Shown here in pieces: positions 10,526-20,620 of a DNA stretch of 64,000 nt. Under the pieces are notes generated by a model. The model was not told where the DNA came from, did no database searches, and worked only from the letters and a program-made list of their open reading frames with translations. Both the position numbers and the translations under genes were made by a program. Source of the stretch: Paguma larvata (taxonomy: Eukaryota > Chordata > Mammalia > Carnivora > Viverridae). Each line of letters begins with the position of its first letter. The first letter of the stretch is position 1. Location of the stretch: positions 44,002,215 through 44,066,214 of the forward strand of contig CM057835.1 in the NCBI GenBank assembly GCA_030068075.1, in the 5' to 3' direction.

Positions 10526-11680
10526 TGCTATTGTTTCCCTTGCCTTAGGAGATATATCTAGAAAGAAATTGTTACAGCTGATGTCAAAGAAGTTACTGCC
10601 TGTGTTCTCCTCTAGGTTTGTGATGGTTTCAGGTCTCATGTTTAGACCTTTAATCCAGTTTGAATTTATTTTTATGTGTGGTGCAAGAAAAGTTTTATTC
10701 TTTTGCATGTTGCTGTCCATTTCTCCCAACACCATTTGTTGAAGAGACATTCTTTTTCCCATTAGATAGTCTTTCTTGCTTTGTCAAAGAGTAATTGACC
10801 ATAGAGTTGTGAGTCCGTTTCTGGGTTTTCTGTTCTGTCCCATTGATCTGCGTGTCTGTTTTGGTGCCAGCGCCATACTGTCTTCATCACGACAGCTCTG
10901 TAATAACTCTTGAAGTCTGGAATTGTGCTGCCTCCAGCTTTGCTTTGCTTTTTCATGGTTGCTTTGGCTATTTGGGGTCTTATGTGGCTCCATACAAATT
11001 TCGGGATTGTTTGTTCCAGCTCTGTGAAAAATGCTGGTGGTATTTTGATAGGGATTGCATTAAATGTGTAGATTGCTTTGGGCAATATAGACATGGAAAA
11101 ATATTTGTTCTTCCAACCCGTGAGCATGGAACATCTTTCCCTTTCTTTATGTCATCTTTAACCAGTGTTTCACCTCTTTGGGTGCATTTATTCTTGCTGG
11201 TTTGATGCAGTTGTAAATGGGATTGATTCCTGAATTTCTCTTTCTGCCGCTTCGTTATTAACGTATAGAAATGCAACAGATTTCTGTACACTGATTTTGT
11301 CTCCTGAGACTTTACCGAACTCACTGATCTGTTCCAGCGGTTATTTGGTGAAGTCTTCTGGGTTTTCTATATGTTATATCATGTCATTTGCGAATAGTGA
11401 AAGTTTTACGTCCTCCTTGCTGATTTGGATGCTTTTTCTTTCTTTTTGCTGTCTGCTGTGGCTAGGACTTCCAGCCTCTGTGGTGAATAAACATGGTGAG
11501 TGAGAGTGGACATCCTGTCTTGTTCCTGACTGTAGAGGAAAAGCCGTCAGTTTTTTCCTCATTGAGGATGATACTGGTTGTGGGTTTTTCCTATATGACC
11601 TTTCTTATGCTGAGGTATGTTCCATCTCAACCTAATTTGTTGAGGGTTTTTACCATGAATGGATGTCGTACTTGGTCAAA
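10526..11680 (-). pseudogene. L1 ORF2 protein remnant
   Basis: The minus strand encodes the C-terminal half of L1 ORF2p in several frames. Recognisable pieces are '[18 protein letters not shown]' and '[14 protein letters not shown]' (within 10762-11127), 'WIKGLNMRPETITNLEEN' (within 10484-10762) and '[10 protein letters not shown]' (11374-11430). In working L1 this protein nicks DNA and reverse-transcribes L1 RNA, here only the RT end and C-terminal part were ever inserted. Frameshifts, a SINE at 10405-10511 and an Asp to Asn change in the catalytic box show it is dead. Confidence 0.88.
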
Positions 11681-11717
11681 TTAAAGCTTCAATTCTTGCA
11701 GCAAAGGTTGTCCTGGG

Positions 11718-11754
11718 TTCTTTTCCATCAAACTTCCCTAAAGCTGAAAGTCTT
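11718..11754. repeat. Right copy of 37-bp L1 target-site duplication
   Basis: Matches 9182-9218 at 36 of 37 positions. Marks the 5' (right) boundary of the minus-strand L1. Confidence 0.9.
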
Positions 11755-13298
11755 CTTTTCTTATTAACATCTACCAGGTGTTTGTTCACTGACGTTTTAG
11801 TTTGCTAAGTAACTCGCCACCCTGTCCTGGGCCCTGGACATTTGCGTATTAGTCACCCAGTGATCCCACAAGGCAGGCATCCCTCCGCTGGCACTGACGA
11901 GTCCCAGAGGCGGGAGAGGAGAGTAAGGTGCACAGGAGCACGGGCGGCTCGGTCTCTGAGCGCTTGGGAGGCAGAGGTGCCCGCTGTGCCCTCCTCACTC
12001 TATCCTGCCACCGCCCTTCTCTGCCCTCCTCCCTCGGCTTCGCTCCTCCATCCAGGCAGGCGAGTCATGAGAAACACAGGGCACCCACGGGATGCCGCAT
12101 GAACCTGACCTGGAGGGAGACCCTGTGGGGATGTGGAGACGGCAGCCGCGGGTCCCCGATGTCAAAGCACCGAGCCAGATTTGGGTTTGGAAGTTTTGGC
12201 ACTGACTATAGATAGGGTCACGGGGACCTTCTCCTTGAAGACCTTCTCGGGGGTGCATCCCACGGGGTACTGTTGGCCTCCTGTCCCTACACTGAGGTGC
12301 AGAACAAATGTCTTGATCGTCCTGGCCTCCGGCCCCACATTTCTGAGCTGTGCGGTGGCGGGGCCTCTGACGGGTCTCTGACGTGTGGTTTGTGAGCATG
12401 CCGCTTGGAAGGAGAGAGGGCCGTGGCAGGAGAAGTAGCTGGCTCTCCAGGTCAGGGCCACACCCTGGAAAGAATGACTTCGAGGAGGCTCCCAGGTCCA
12501 TGGACGGTGCCTGGGAAGCCACGGGAGTCTATTTATTACAGAACACATTTGAAGAGGCTTAGCCAGGTTCATGGTTTAAATGGCACAAGCAAGCCTGGGG
12601 GCTCTGGCTCCTTAAAAGGGTTCTATACTTGGAAGACCCACCTAAGAAAGCCCGCTGGGAAGGACCCGGGACCATGCCTGTGACTCAAAGGTGGCCTGTG
12701 CTGCCACCAACAGTCAGGAGAACCACGACCAAGCCCTGCTCAGCCGGTTTTGGCGCCTGCTGACTTCCAGAATTTCCATTCCGGAGGAGCTTAAAAAAGA
12801 TGATAATTACGGCTTCTGTTGGCCTTTCCTGCCCCAGGCTCAAGCTACCTGGCAGGCAGCTAAGAAGCTTCCTAGGTGCCAAGTGCCCAGGGAGGGGGCC
12901 CTGCTGGCCCTGAGCGATCCCAGTCCACCAGGGCCCAGACACGCCCTCAACCTTCAGACCTCTAACCCAGTGTGGACTTGACCTCAAGCAAGGTTGCCGT
13001 GAATGGGGTACTCCTTTCACTTGTTACCATAACTCAAGTCAAGTGGGGCCTCAGTGGACCAACCCCAACCTGGAGCTGTGTCCTTCGCCTTAACCCATCC
13101 CCATGAATCCCACCAAGGAGGAGGAGGAGGAGTCCCAGGAAGAGTCCCCTACAAAGCAGGGGCTCAGTAGGGGCCCGCTCCAAATGCTGGCTCAGGCAGT
13201 AGGGCGGTGACCCACCCACTGGCCATTCTCTCAGTGATGGTGCCTGGTAGGCAGGTCAGGCCACTGTGAGGTCTCTTACCATTCGTCGGCCACATATT
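11755..13298. other. GC-richer intergenic DNA
   Basis: No recognisable repeat or exon. Open frames up to 175 codons overlap on both strands (for example minus 11995-12522), but they have no start-context, splice-site or domain support, as expected from local GC content. Confidence 0.45.
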
Positions 13299-13311
13299 AA
13301 AGACCAAAGCC

Positions 13312-13528
13312 GGGGTGCCTAGGTGGCTCAGTCGGTTGAGCGTCCGACTTCGACTCAGGTCATGATCTCGCAGTCTGTGGGTTCGAGCCCCACGTCGGGC
13401 TCTGTGCTGACAGCTCAGAGCCTGGAGCCTGCTTTGGATTCTGTGTCTCCCTCTCTCTCTGCCCCTCCCCCACTCGTGCTCTGTCTCTCTCTGTCTCAAA
13501 AATAAAATAAATAGTTTAAAAAAAAAAA
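13312..13528 (+). mobile_element. Felid tRNA-Lys SINE, full length
   Basis: Starts ggggtgcctaggtggctcag, has the B-box-like gggttcgagccccacgtcgg, CT-rich body and A-rich tail. Exact 13-bp target-site duplication aaagaccaaagcc at 13299-13311 and 13529-13541. Confidence 0.95.
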
Positions 13529-13849
13529 AAAGACCAAAGCCAACAAATGGAGGTGGGCGCTGTGTGGGAAATGTGGGCAAAAGTGGAGACTATGAAAGCT
13601 GAGGATCTCGAGCACCTAATTCAAGTGGGCCTCTCCTCTCTGGTGCCATGAGCATATTATAATTTAAAGGGCTTTATGGGTCAAGGGAGCTTGGGACACA
13701 TGCCCCACACAACCACCAGTGGAATCTGACAAGATAGTCTGGTAAACTCCCGGAGCCCTTTAACTTGGCTTAAAAAGCTGTCATTCTGTCCTTTGCAACT
13801 GACCTGTTCCCACCTTAGTAAACTAAGGATTCCCCGAATAAGACACAGC

Positions 13850-14085
13850 AGGATGCCTTTGCCTTCTGCTTGGACAACCTTCTTCCTCAGCCTCAAGTCG
13901 CAGCATAAAGGGTCCCAAGTCCCCATCTCCTCCAGAGCAGGCCCTCCCCCAGCATATGCCGCAGTCTCTTTCTCCATCCCAGCACTCAACACACCTCACA
14001 GTTACTTGCTTACGGGTTTGTCTCCCCCTGGTGGTTCATCTCTGTGTGCCCATCACCGTGTTTGGGGCACAATGGGCACGTGATA
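13850..14085 (+). repeat. Possible L2 fragment
   Basis: 'tgcctttgccttctgcttgg...cctcagcctcaagtc' and 'gcactcaacacacctcac...gtctccccctggtgg' resemble a diverged L2. Assignment is weak. Confidence 0.35.
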
Positions 14086-14149
14086 AAAAAAAACAAAAGT
14101 GTCACTATCCTTAAGCTATTCGATATCTATTCTTTTTCAAAAAGAAAAG

Positions 14150-14179
14150 GAAACTGAAAGAAAAGGCAGAAAGTGAAAG
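14150..14179 (+). promoter_or_regulatory. Paired IRF/ISRE-like motifs
   Basis: GAAACTGAAAG (14150-14160) and GAAAGTGAAAG (14169-14179) both fit the GAAANNGAAA core bound by interferon regulatory factors, 19 bp start to start, in otherwise unique sequence. The surrounding DNA is A/G-rich, which raises the chance of coincidence. Confidence 0.35.
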
Positions 14180-14214
14180 GTAGAGGCTGATGCAAACAAC
14201 AGCTGAAAATCTCC

Positions 14215-14425
14215 CATAGCACTCAGTCCATCCTTCATCTTTGCCACATTGTATTCTAAGCACCTGCTTCCTGTATCTCTCATTTATGACATGGGGACCT
14301 CATAGAGGGAGGGCATATGCGCTCTTTATTCTGGAATTCCCGTCCTCACCACTAGGAAACATGCAGCTTGGTGTACAGTAGGCACCAGATATATGCCTGT
14401 TGGATGCATAGAGAAACCAATGAAC
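14215..14425 (+). repeat. L2 LINE 3' end
   Basis: Follows the L2 3' order: 'ccacattgtattctaagcacctgcttcctgtatctctcattta', then 'cctcaccactaggaaacatgc', 'gtgtacagtaggcacc' and 'tgcctgttggatgcata', the diverged form of the usual L2 ending. Confidence 0.62.
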
Positions 14426-14878
14426 ACAAGAAATCTAGAGACAAGAGCAGCGCTGCTGCACATTGAGGGGCGATGAGAGAATTGAAGTGTGTCCAACGTA
14501 CAAAACAGAAACCTATACATCAGGAAGGAAGAGCCAAAATTAAGTAAGACCTGTCACTGGCGAACAGGTCCCCTAAGCAAACGCCCGGATGTCAGAATGT
14601 CAGGCAACTCCCCAGCCCAGGCTCACAGCTATAGGGACACTTGGCTGGCCTGTTGACTGCCCCCCTGGGTTCCAGTTTCTGCTTTGCCATCAGCTTTTAA
14701 TGGACGTTATTTTCCTCATTGTGACGTGCTTGTTCCAAGCTCTCTAAAATTCTTTTGAGTATTCATGTGTATAATTCCACCACTTCAAAAGCTCTGTAAA
14801 GTGGATACTCTACAGGTAAGTACTGTATGATCAATGCATTAGAAAGCCTAAGAAAAATATTTTAAAATAGAAGATCGA

Positions 14879-15059
14879 GGGGTGCCTGGGTGGCTCAGTC
14901 AGTTAACGTCTGACTCTTGACTTCCTCTCGGGTCATGATCTCACAGTTTGTGAGATCGAACCCCAAGCTGGGCTCTGTGATGACAGCCCTGACCCTGCTT
15001 GGGATTCTGTCTCTTTCTCTGTCTGCCCCTCCCCTGCATGTGCTCTCTCTCTCAAAAAT
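14879..15059 (+). mobile_element. tRNA-Lys SINE (left arm of an inverted pair)
   Basis: Starts ggggtgcctgggtggctcag; gtttgtgagatcgaacccc B box; CT body and AAATAAATAAA tail. A second SINE is inserted in its tail in the opposite direction. Confidence 0.9.
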
Positions 15060-15072
15060 AAATAAACTTTAA

Positions 15073-15249
15073 TTTTTAATTTTTTTTAGCGGTGGGAGGA
15101 GGCAGAGGGGGAGAGAGAAAAAATCTGAAGTGGACTCCATGCCCAGTGCAGAGCCCGACATGGGGTTCAATCCCAGGACCGTGAGATCATGACCTGAACC
15201 GAAATCAAGAGTCAGACGCTTAACTGACTGAGCTAACCAGGTGCCCCCA
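15073..15249 (-). mobile_element. tRNA-Lys SINE inserted in the tail of its neighbour
   Basis: Minus strand; GA-rich body, 'accgtgagatcatgacctgaac' and a head ending gctaaccaggtgcccc. A 13-bp duplication of the neighbour's tail (15060-15072 and 15250-15262) brackets it. Confidence 0.9.
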
Positions 15250-15587
15250 AAATAAACTTTAAAAATATTTTAAAAATTAATAAAATAAGACATAAAATTG
15301 ATGTATGAATCAAATGGGAAATTCACTGAGGTAAACCCCCAAGACTGTAATGGTACATTTTTTTCAAAATCTTAGTATCAATGTAACATACATAGTTCTT
15401 TCACATAGTTAGGCCTAAAGTGCTATAATTACCATTGTTGCTATCAGTGCTACTACTAGTTACTTTTATTATCATAGTGTCTTTTTAGATTAAAAACTTG
15501 TCTGGGCCAAAGGCATCGTGATGGGAGTCAAAACAAGAATTTGAAATGTAAAAGATGTAGGAGAATTTTCTTGGAAATGAGACAGGC

Positions 15588-15793
15588 TCGGGCGCCTGGG
15601 TGGCTCAGTCGGTTAAGTTTCCGACTCTTGATTTCAGCTCAGGTCATGATCTCACAGTTCGTGGGTTCGAGTCCCACATTAGGCTCTGTGCTGACAGCTT
15701 GGAGCCTGGATCTTGCTTTGGATTCTGTGTCTCCATGCTCTCTCTCTCTCTCTCTCTCTCAATAATAAATAAAAGTTTAAAAAAAATAAAAAA
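15588..15793 (+). mobile_element. Felid tRNA-Lys SINE
   Basis: Begins tcgggcgcctgggtggctca; B box gggttcgagtcccacat; (TC)n and A-rich tail. 14-bp target-site duplication (15574-15587 and 15794-15807) with one mismatch. Confidence 0.92.
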
Positions 15794-16218
15794 GAAATGA
15801 GACATGCTTTAACACTCTTTCTTAAGAGAGGAAGACCAGATAGAATGAACTGCCAAGTGTTGGCCCCTCTAACTGGAAGAATGATGATGTTTCTCTTTGG
15901 CAAACAATCCTTGTAACTTTTCTCCAACCCTCTAATGCACTGGCCCTTTTGAATGCAGTTAACGTATGTAGCTAGTAGCAAAGTTGCCCATTACTTTTAA
16001 GTCTGGACCCGTTCTTAAATGTATCTGGCTCAGAAACTGACACAGCGTTGCCAGGTTGCCTAAGAAAATATACTTCTATATTACCAGTGTTCTTAGAAAA
16101 TTGTGCATCATTAAATGCATTCAAGTGTGATGGCTTTAGGCAAATCACCTAATCTCTCCAGGCGTGAACGTCTCATTCTGAAATCGGACTATATGGCCAA
16201 AGTTCAGTACAGCTTTAA

Positions 16219-16427
16219 TTTTTTTTTTAATGTTTATTCTTTTTCGAGAGTCAGAGAGAGACAGCGTGAGGCAGAGAGAGAGGGAGAGAGACACAGAATC
16301 TGAAGCAGGCTCCAGGCTCTGAGCTGTCAGCACAGAGCCCGACGCGGGGCTCAAATTCACAGATGGTAAGATCATGGACCTGAGCTGAAGACGGACGCTT
16401 AACCGACTGAGCTGCCCAGGCATCCCT
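16219..16427 (-). mobile_element. Felid tRNA-Lys SINE
   Basis: Minus-strand, full length, bounded by the exact 12-bp duplication gtacagctttaa at 16207-16218 and 16428-16439. Confidence 0.93.
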
Positions 16428-16534
16428 GTACAGCTTTAAAATTCCTAAACCTGGATTCGACCTGACGCACAGGGGCATGTGGTTTTAAGCAAACTTGATA
16501 CACAGAAAAGTCCAGATTTACTAAAAATCGAGGA

Positions 16535-16682
16535 GAAGGTTGGTAATCTCCTGGGGATCTTATTATGAGGCAGATTCTGACTAAGCAGCACTGGGGGTGG
16601 GGCCACGGTTCTGCATCAAACAAGCTCCTGGGGAGGCCCGTGCTGCTGCTGCGTCAGGGACCACACTTTGGGCGGCAAGGGT
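16535..16682 (+). mobile_element. MER5A-type hAT MITE
   Basis: Diverged MER5A: 'attctgactaagcagcactgggggtggggcc', 'aacaagctcctgggga' and 'agggaccacactttgggcgg' in order. The 5' end is not clear. Confidence 0.65.
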
Positions 16683-17350
16683 GTAGCGTGCCTGCAGTGC
16701 TGAAGCCTCCCTCTAAACCACATGTCAAGGGCACCTCCTTGCACGAAATCTGTCTCGCTTTACATGTGATGTTGCCACGCTGGCCACAACTGTCTGCATT
16801 GGGGACTAGCACCTGACGCTACAGCAGTCACTTCCAGGCCGGCCAGCACCTGTGAGATAGTTTAGCACAAAATCACAACCAGTAAATATGAATATCCAAG
16901 AGGAGGAGCATTTAATAGACCCAACCTAATAGACTTCCTCTCTCTTAGATCTGAATGTGACACATAGAGAATTGTGTGCCTAGATGCAAAAATGTGCAAG
17001 AAGAAGACACTTTATAAATAGAGAATGAAAGCAGTGGCAGAAACAGTAGTAGGAAAAACCGGGGCAGAGAGGCTGAGGCGCTGCCCCATCGGAAGCGCTG
17101 GAATTGAGAGAAAGGCATTCTGGGATTGAGTGGACAGGGTGACAGGGTCGCTAGAGTTTGCGCTGTATGGCGAACAATGTTTTTGTTCTCCCAGCAGTTT
17201 GACTCCAGAGTGAGGTGTACTGACTCTTCCTGTAAGCTTTAAATCTCATGAATGCAGACACCTTGAACATTCCCCTGCATCTTGTGACCCTCGTGGTGAT
17301 TCTTCCATTCGAAGCAATCCTCTGCTTCACCCGGGACTTTGCTGTAGCAA
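16683..17350. other. Unassigned intergenic DNA
   Basis: No repeat, exon or RNA gene recognised. Confidence 0.45.
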
Positions 17351-17384
17351 ACACCCCTGAAGCATTTTATTTACTTATTTTAAA

Positions 17385-17597
17385 AAAGATTGTTAATATT
17401 TAATTATTTTTGAGAGAGAGACGGAGAGCACGAGTGGAGGAGGGGTAGAGAGAGGGAGGGAGTCACAGAATCCGAAGCAGGCTCCAGGCTCTGAGCTGTC
17501 AGCACCGAGCCCGATGTGGGGCTCACACTCATGGACCACAAGATCATGACCTGAGCCAAAGTCAGACGCTTAACTGACTAAGCCACCAAGGCGCCCC
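17385..17597 (-). mobile_element. Felid tRNA-Lys SINE (first of tandem pair)
   Basis: Minus strand; GA body, 'aagatcatgacctgagcc' and head ending 'ccaccaaggcgcccc'. It abuts a second SINE in the same orientation. Confidence 0.88.
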
Positions 17598-17783
17598 TAT
17601 TTAATGTTTTATGTATTTTGAGAGAGCGCAAGCAGGTGAGGGGCAGAGGGGCAGGGACAGAGGATCTGAAGCAGGCTCTGCGCTGACAGCAGCAAGCCCG
17701 GCATGGAGCTTGAACTCACGAACTGCGAGACTGTGACCTGAGCTGGAGTCAGACGCTAAACTGACTGAGCCACCGGTGCCCCC
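17598..17783 (-). mobile_element. tRNA-Lys SINE (second of tandem pair)
   Basis: Minus strand; 'aactgcgagactgtgacctg' and head ending 'gccaccggtgccccct'. Either one was inserted at the edge of the other, or the two entered independently. Confidence 0.85.
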
Positions 17784-17905
17784 TCACCACCAAGGCATTT
17801 TAAATATATATCTATGCCTAAGTTTCTCAGACAGGCAGTGGAAAGTACCACCTCAGCTCATCCTGCCAGAGCCGGAAAGTAATGGCAGAAGAGGGAATGG
17901 AGTGG

Positions 17906-18294
17906 TGTGCTGGTTTGCCTGACTGCTGTAACGAAGTACCACAAAACGGGGGGCTGAAACAACAGAAATCTATTTTTTCATGATCCTGGAGCCCAGGAGT
18001 CTGGATCAAGATGCCAGCGGGGCTGGGTTCTTCTGAGGCCCCGCTCCTCAGCTTGTAGATGGCCGTCTTCTTACTGTGTCCTCACGTGGCTTTCCTTCTG
18101 TACTTGGCCGTGTCCTAACCTCCTCTTATAAGGACACCGGTTATATTGGATCAGGGCCACTCTCTAGACCTCATTTTAATTTAACTACCTCTTTAAGACC
18201 CTGTGTTCAAATACAGCCACATTCTGAAGGACTAGGGGTTAGAATGTCAACATAATGAAGTCAGGCCCTGGGGGACACAATCTAGCCCATAACA
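17906..18294 (-). mobile_element. MaLR LTR (MLT1 type)
   Basis: The + strand shows the reversed MLT1 LTR: 'gctgctgtaacgaagtaccacaaaac' style start, 'cttgtagatggccgtcttct', 'cctcttataaggacaccgg' and an end with 'gggggacacaatctagccca'. Nearly complete solo LTR on the minus strand. No internal region beside it. Confidence 0.88.
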
Positions 18295-18754
18295 GACGGG
18301 GCTCTTCTTAGAGATGGCTGCGAGACTGGCTAACCACAGATGAGGCGGTGCACATAATCGAGCAAGTTCTCCAGAGTTGCTCACGGAAACTATGAAGTCT
18401 GCAATAGAGCTATCACTTAGACATAGTCACTGTCTATGGCCATGGAGTGCCGTCTGTGCCAGTTAAGAAGCTGATGTGCCAGTTAAGAATGCTTCCCAAT
18501 TTTGTAGCTGGTCCTGTCCTGGGCACACACTTAGGGACAACTTGAGTGAAACCTAGATGGCATGCTTAGGAAACGTGTGGGTGACACAGGCTCAGAGGGA
18601 TAATGGCATCGTTGATTTATTAACTTGAATTCGAATGTCCTCAATACATCACAGAATCAAAATCCAGATGATTGTAACTGGCTAAACCGGATAAAATCAA
18701 GCACTGCAGAACAAACATGAGGTTTTTACTCGAGGTTGATAAAGGCAACCAACC

Positions 18755-19110
18755 AGAGCAGGGCTTCTCCAGCTCCAGAGAGCACAGCAATCACCTGGGG
18801 TTGTTGCTAAAATGCAGGTTCTGGGTTGCCTGGGTGGCTCAGTCGGTTGGGTGGCCGACTTCAGCTCGGGTCATGATCTCACAGTCTGTGAGTTCGAGCC
18901 CTGCGTCGGGCTCTGTGCTGACGGCTCAGAGCCTGGAGCCTGCTTCCGATTCGGTGTCTCCCTCTCTCTCTGCCCTTCCCCTGTTCACTCTGTGCCTCTA
19001 TGTCTCTCAAAAATAAATATTAAAAAAAATTTTAAATGCAGGTTCTGATTCAGCAAGTCAGGAGTGGGGTTTGAGGTCACATGTTTCTAACAAGTTCCTA
19101 GGTAAGGAGA
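18755..19110 (+). mobile_element. MER5A-type hAT MITE split by a SINE
   Basis: Left part (18755-18823) has 'gcaatcacctggggttgttgc', right part (19034-19110) has 'attcagcaagtcaggagtgg' and 'tttctaacaagttcctagg', typical of MER5A. The SINE at 18824-19033 interrupts it and duplicates 14 bp of it. Confidence 0.75.
18824..19033 (+). mobile_element. Felid tRNA-Lys SINE inside MER5A
   Basis: Full length; exact 14-bp target-site duplication aaatgcaggttctg at 18810-18823 and 19034-19047. Confidence 0.94.
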
Positions 19111-19314
19111 AGCAGCTGGCCCATTGGCTAGTCTCTGACTTGTGGGCATAAAAAGCCTTGGGGTGATTGGTTGGCCACAAGCCTCACGTTTCCACAGTCT
19201 GACTTTGCACCAGTGGTGCCACAGACTTCTGCCCTAAATAGTAGGCACTCCCCATCCTCCCTACTCTCCGAGCCTGATACGTGGTGTTGCGTTCAGAGTG
19301 GGAACCATATTTTA

Positions 19315-19379
19315 TTTTTATTTACATTTTTATTTTGGAGAGAGAGTATGAGAGAGCATGAGTGGGGGAGAGGGGGAGA

Positions 19380-19417
<38 letters not shown>

Positions 19418-19538
19418 TAAGCAGGCTCATGGAGCCTGATGAGAGGGCTCGATCCCACAACCCTGGGATCATGACCATGACCTGAGCTGAAATCAAGAGT
19501 CAGACTCAGCTGACTGAGCCACCCAGGCACCCCCAGCA
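19315..19538 (-). mobile_element. Felid tRNA-Lys SINE with long (GA)n
   Basis: Minus strand; the CT-rich body is expanded to a (GA)n run on the + strand near 19381-19413. 12-bp duplication 19303-19314 and 19539-19550 with one mismatch. Confidence 0.92.
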
Positions 19539-19774
19539 AACCACATTTTACTGTGGCCTTTAGCATGGTGGAATACGCCAAGGGAACTATCATAATAGAG
19601 TGCTGAGAAATCTAGAATGACCATTCTGAGAATTGAACTGGCCCCCTCAGTTACAAAAGGGACGTGACGTGTAGGAGAGGAAATGGAGTTATCCTCACAT
19701 GGTGAAAGCGCTAGCATGTGGACAGGGATTAGCTCTGAAGCACTAGGTAACAAAATCAAATCAAACCCGCGGCT

Positions 19775-19935
19775 CGGTGTAGGAATCCAGTGCAGGCTTT
19801 GGGGTTAGACAGACTGAGGTTCGAATCCCATCTCAACAACTTTCTCTGGGACTTCCACTCAGTCATTTAGTCTCTTGACACACCAGTGTCCTTAGCAGTA
19901 AAATAGAAATACTAATAGCAGTAGCCATCTGTAGC
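19775..19935 (+). repeat. MIR SINE
   Basis: Diverged MIR core: 'ctttggggttagacagactg', 'aggttcgaatcccatctcaac' and 'tcatttagtctcttgacaca', as in the mammalian-wide tRNA-derived MIR. Confidence 0.7.
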
Positions 19936-19954
19936 GTTAATTCAGCTATAGGAA

Positions 19955-20345
19955 CTGCGAGAACAGATGCATCTTAGTGGTTTACATATTAGATGTTTAT
20001 TTCTTGTTTGTGTATAGCCCAAAATGGTGTTCTTGGCCAACAGGCAGTTTTGCTCTGAGTCACGATTCAGTGACCCAAGGCTTCGTACATCTGGTGGCTC
20101 TGCCGTCTTCATCATGAGCCTACTGAGGTCTCAGTGGAAAGGGAAAGAACATGTAAGATCATACATGGCAAGCTGTCCTGAGCCAGAGCAGAAACAGATC
20201 ACACACCACTTCTGCCTGCATGTCTTTGGTCAGACCGCAGACACATGGCCACATTTAACTAAAAGGAGACTCAGATGTGGCCTAGCTGTGTGTGCAGGAG
20301 GAAATGGATCCCTGCTACCCTCTCTTGAGACTGTGCGAGGGTGGG
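19955..20345. repeat. Ancient interspersed repeat, family not named
   Basis: Text such as 'tttatttcttgtttgtgtatagcccaaaatgg', 'tctggtggctctgccgtctt' and 'tagctgtgtgtgcaggagga' belongs to a dispersed old mammalian repeat that I recognise but cannot name. The 108-codon frame over it (20024-20350) is not a gene. Confidence 0.4.
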
Positions 20346-20401
20346 TTTAGATAGTGCAGGTAGAATGCTTAGCTTGGCCCAGTACCTGATTACTACTGTT
20401 A

Positions 20402-20607
20402 GGTGTACCTGGGTGGCTCAGTTGGTTGAGTATCAGACTTCAGATCAGGTCATGATCTCACGGTTCTCAAGTTTGAGCCCCACATTGGACTCACCGTTGT
20501 CTGCTCCAAAGCTGTGAGCACAGAGCCCACTTCAGATCCTCTGTACCCCTCCCTCTGCCCCTCCCCTACTCGTACTCTCTCTCAAAAATGAACAATATTT
20601 TTAAAAA
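20402..20607 (+). mobile_element. tRNA-Lys SINE
   Basis: Starts ggtgtacctgggtggctcag; short body; flanked by 13-bp repeats 20389-20401 and 20608-20620 with two mismatches, so a moderately old insertion. Confidence 0.9.
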
Positions 20608-20620
20608 ATTACTATTATTA

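Larger units (their letters stand above)
9219..11717 (-). mobile_element. Carnivore-lineage L1, 5'-truncated
   Basis: On the + strand: poly(T), then the reversed 3' UTR ('aaattccagttagttgacatacagc'), then reversed ORF2. ORF2 is open in pieces: minus-strand frames at 10484-10762, 10762-11127 and 11374-11562 are the C-terminal domain and the catalytic region. Recognisable L1 ends near 11681; the next ~36 bases (11682-11717) do not continue ORF2. A 37-bp duplication brackets the insertion. The catalytic box reads FAND instead of FADD, so this copy cannot have active reverse transcriptase. Confidence 0.9.

Noticed and set aside
10843..11205. Plus-strand 120-codon open frame
   Set aside because: It is the antisense shadow of L1 ORF2.
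11995..12572. Overlapping minus-strand open frames of 175 and 136 codons
   Set aside because: They overlap each other and plus-strand frames in GC-rich DNA, have no recognisable domain, and lack splice signals or conservation evidence.
14853..15275. 15-bp aaaaatattttaaaa repeats on both sides of the SINE pair as a target-site duplication
   Set aside because: The left copy does not abut the SINE head (11 bases lie between), and low-complexity AT text repeats by chance.
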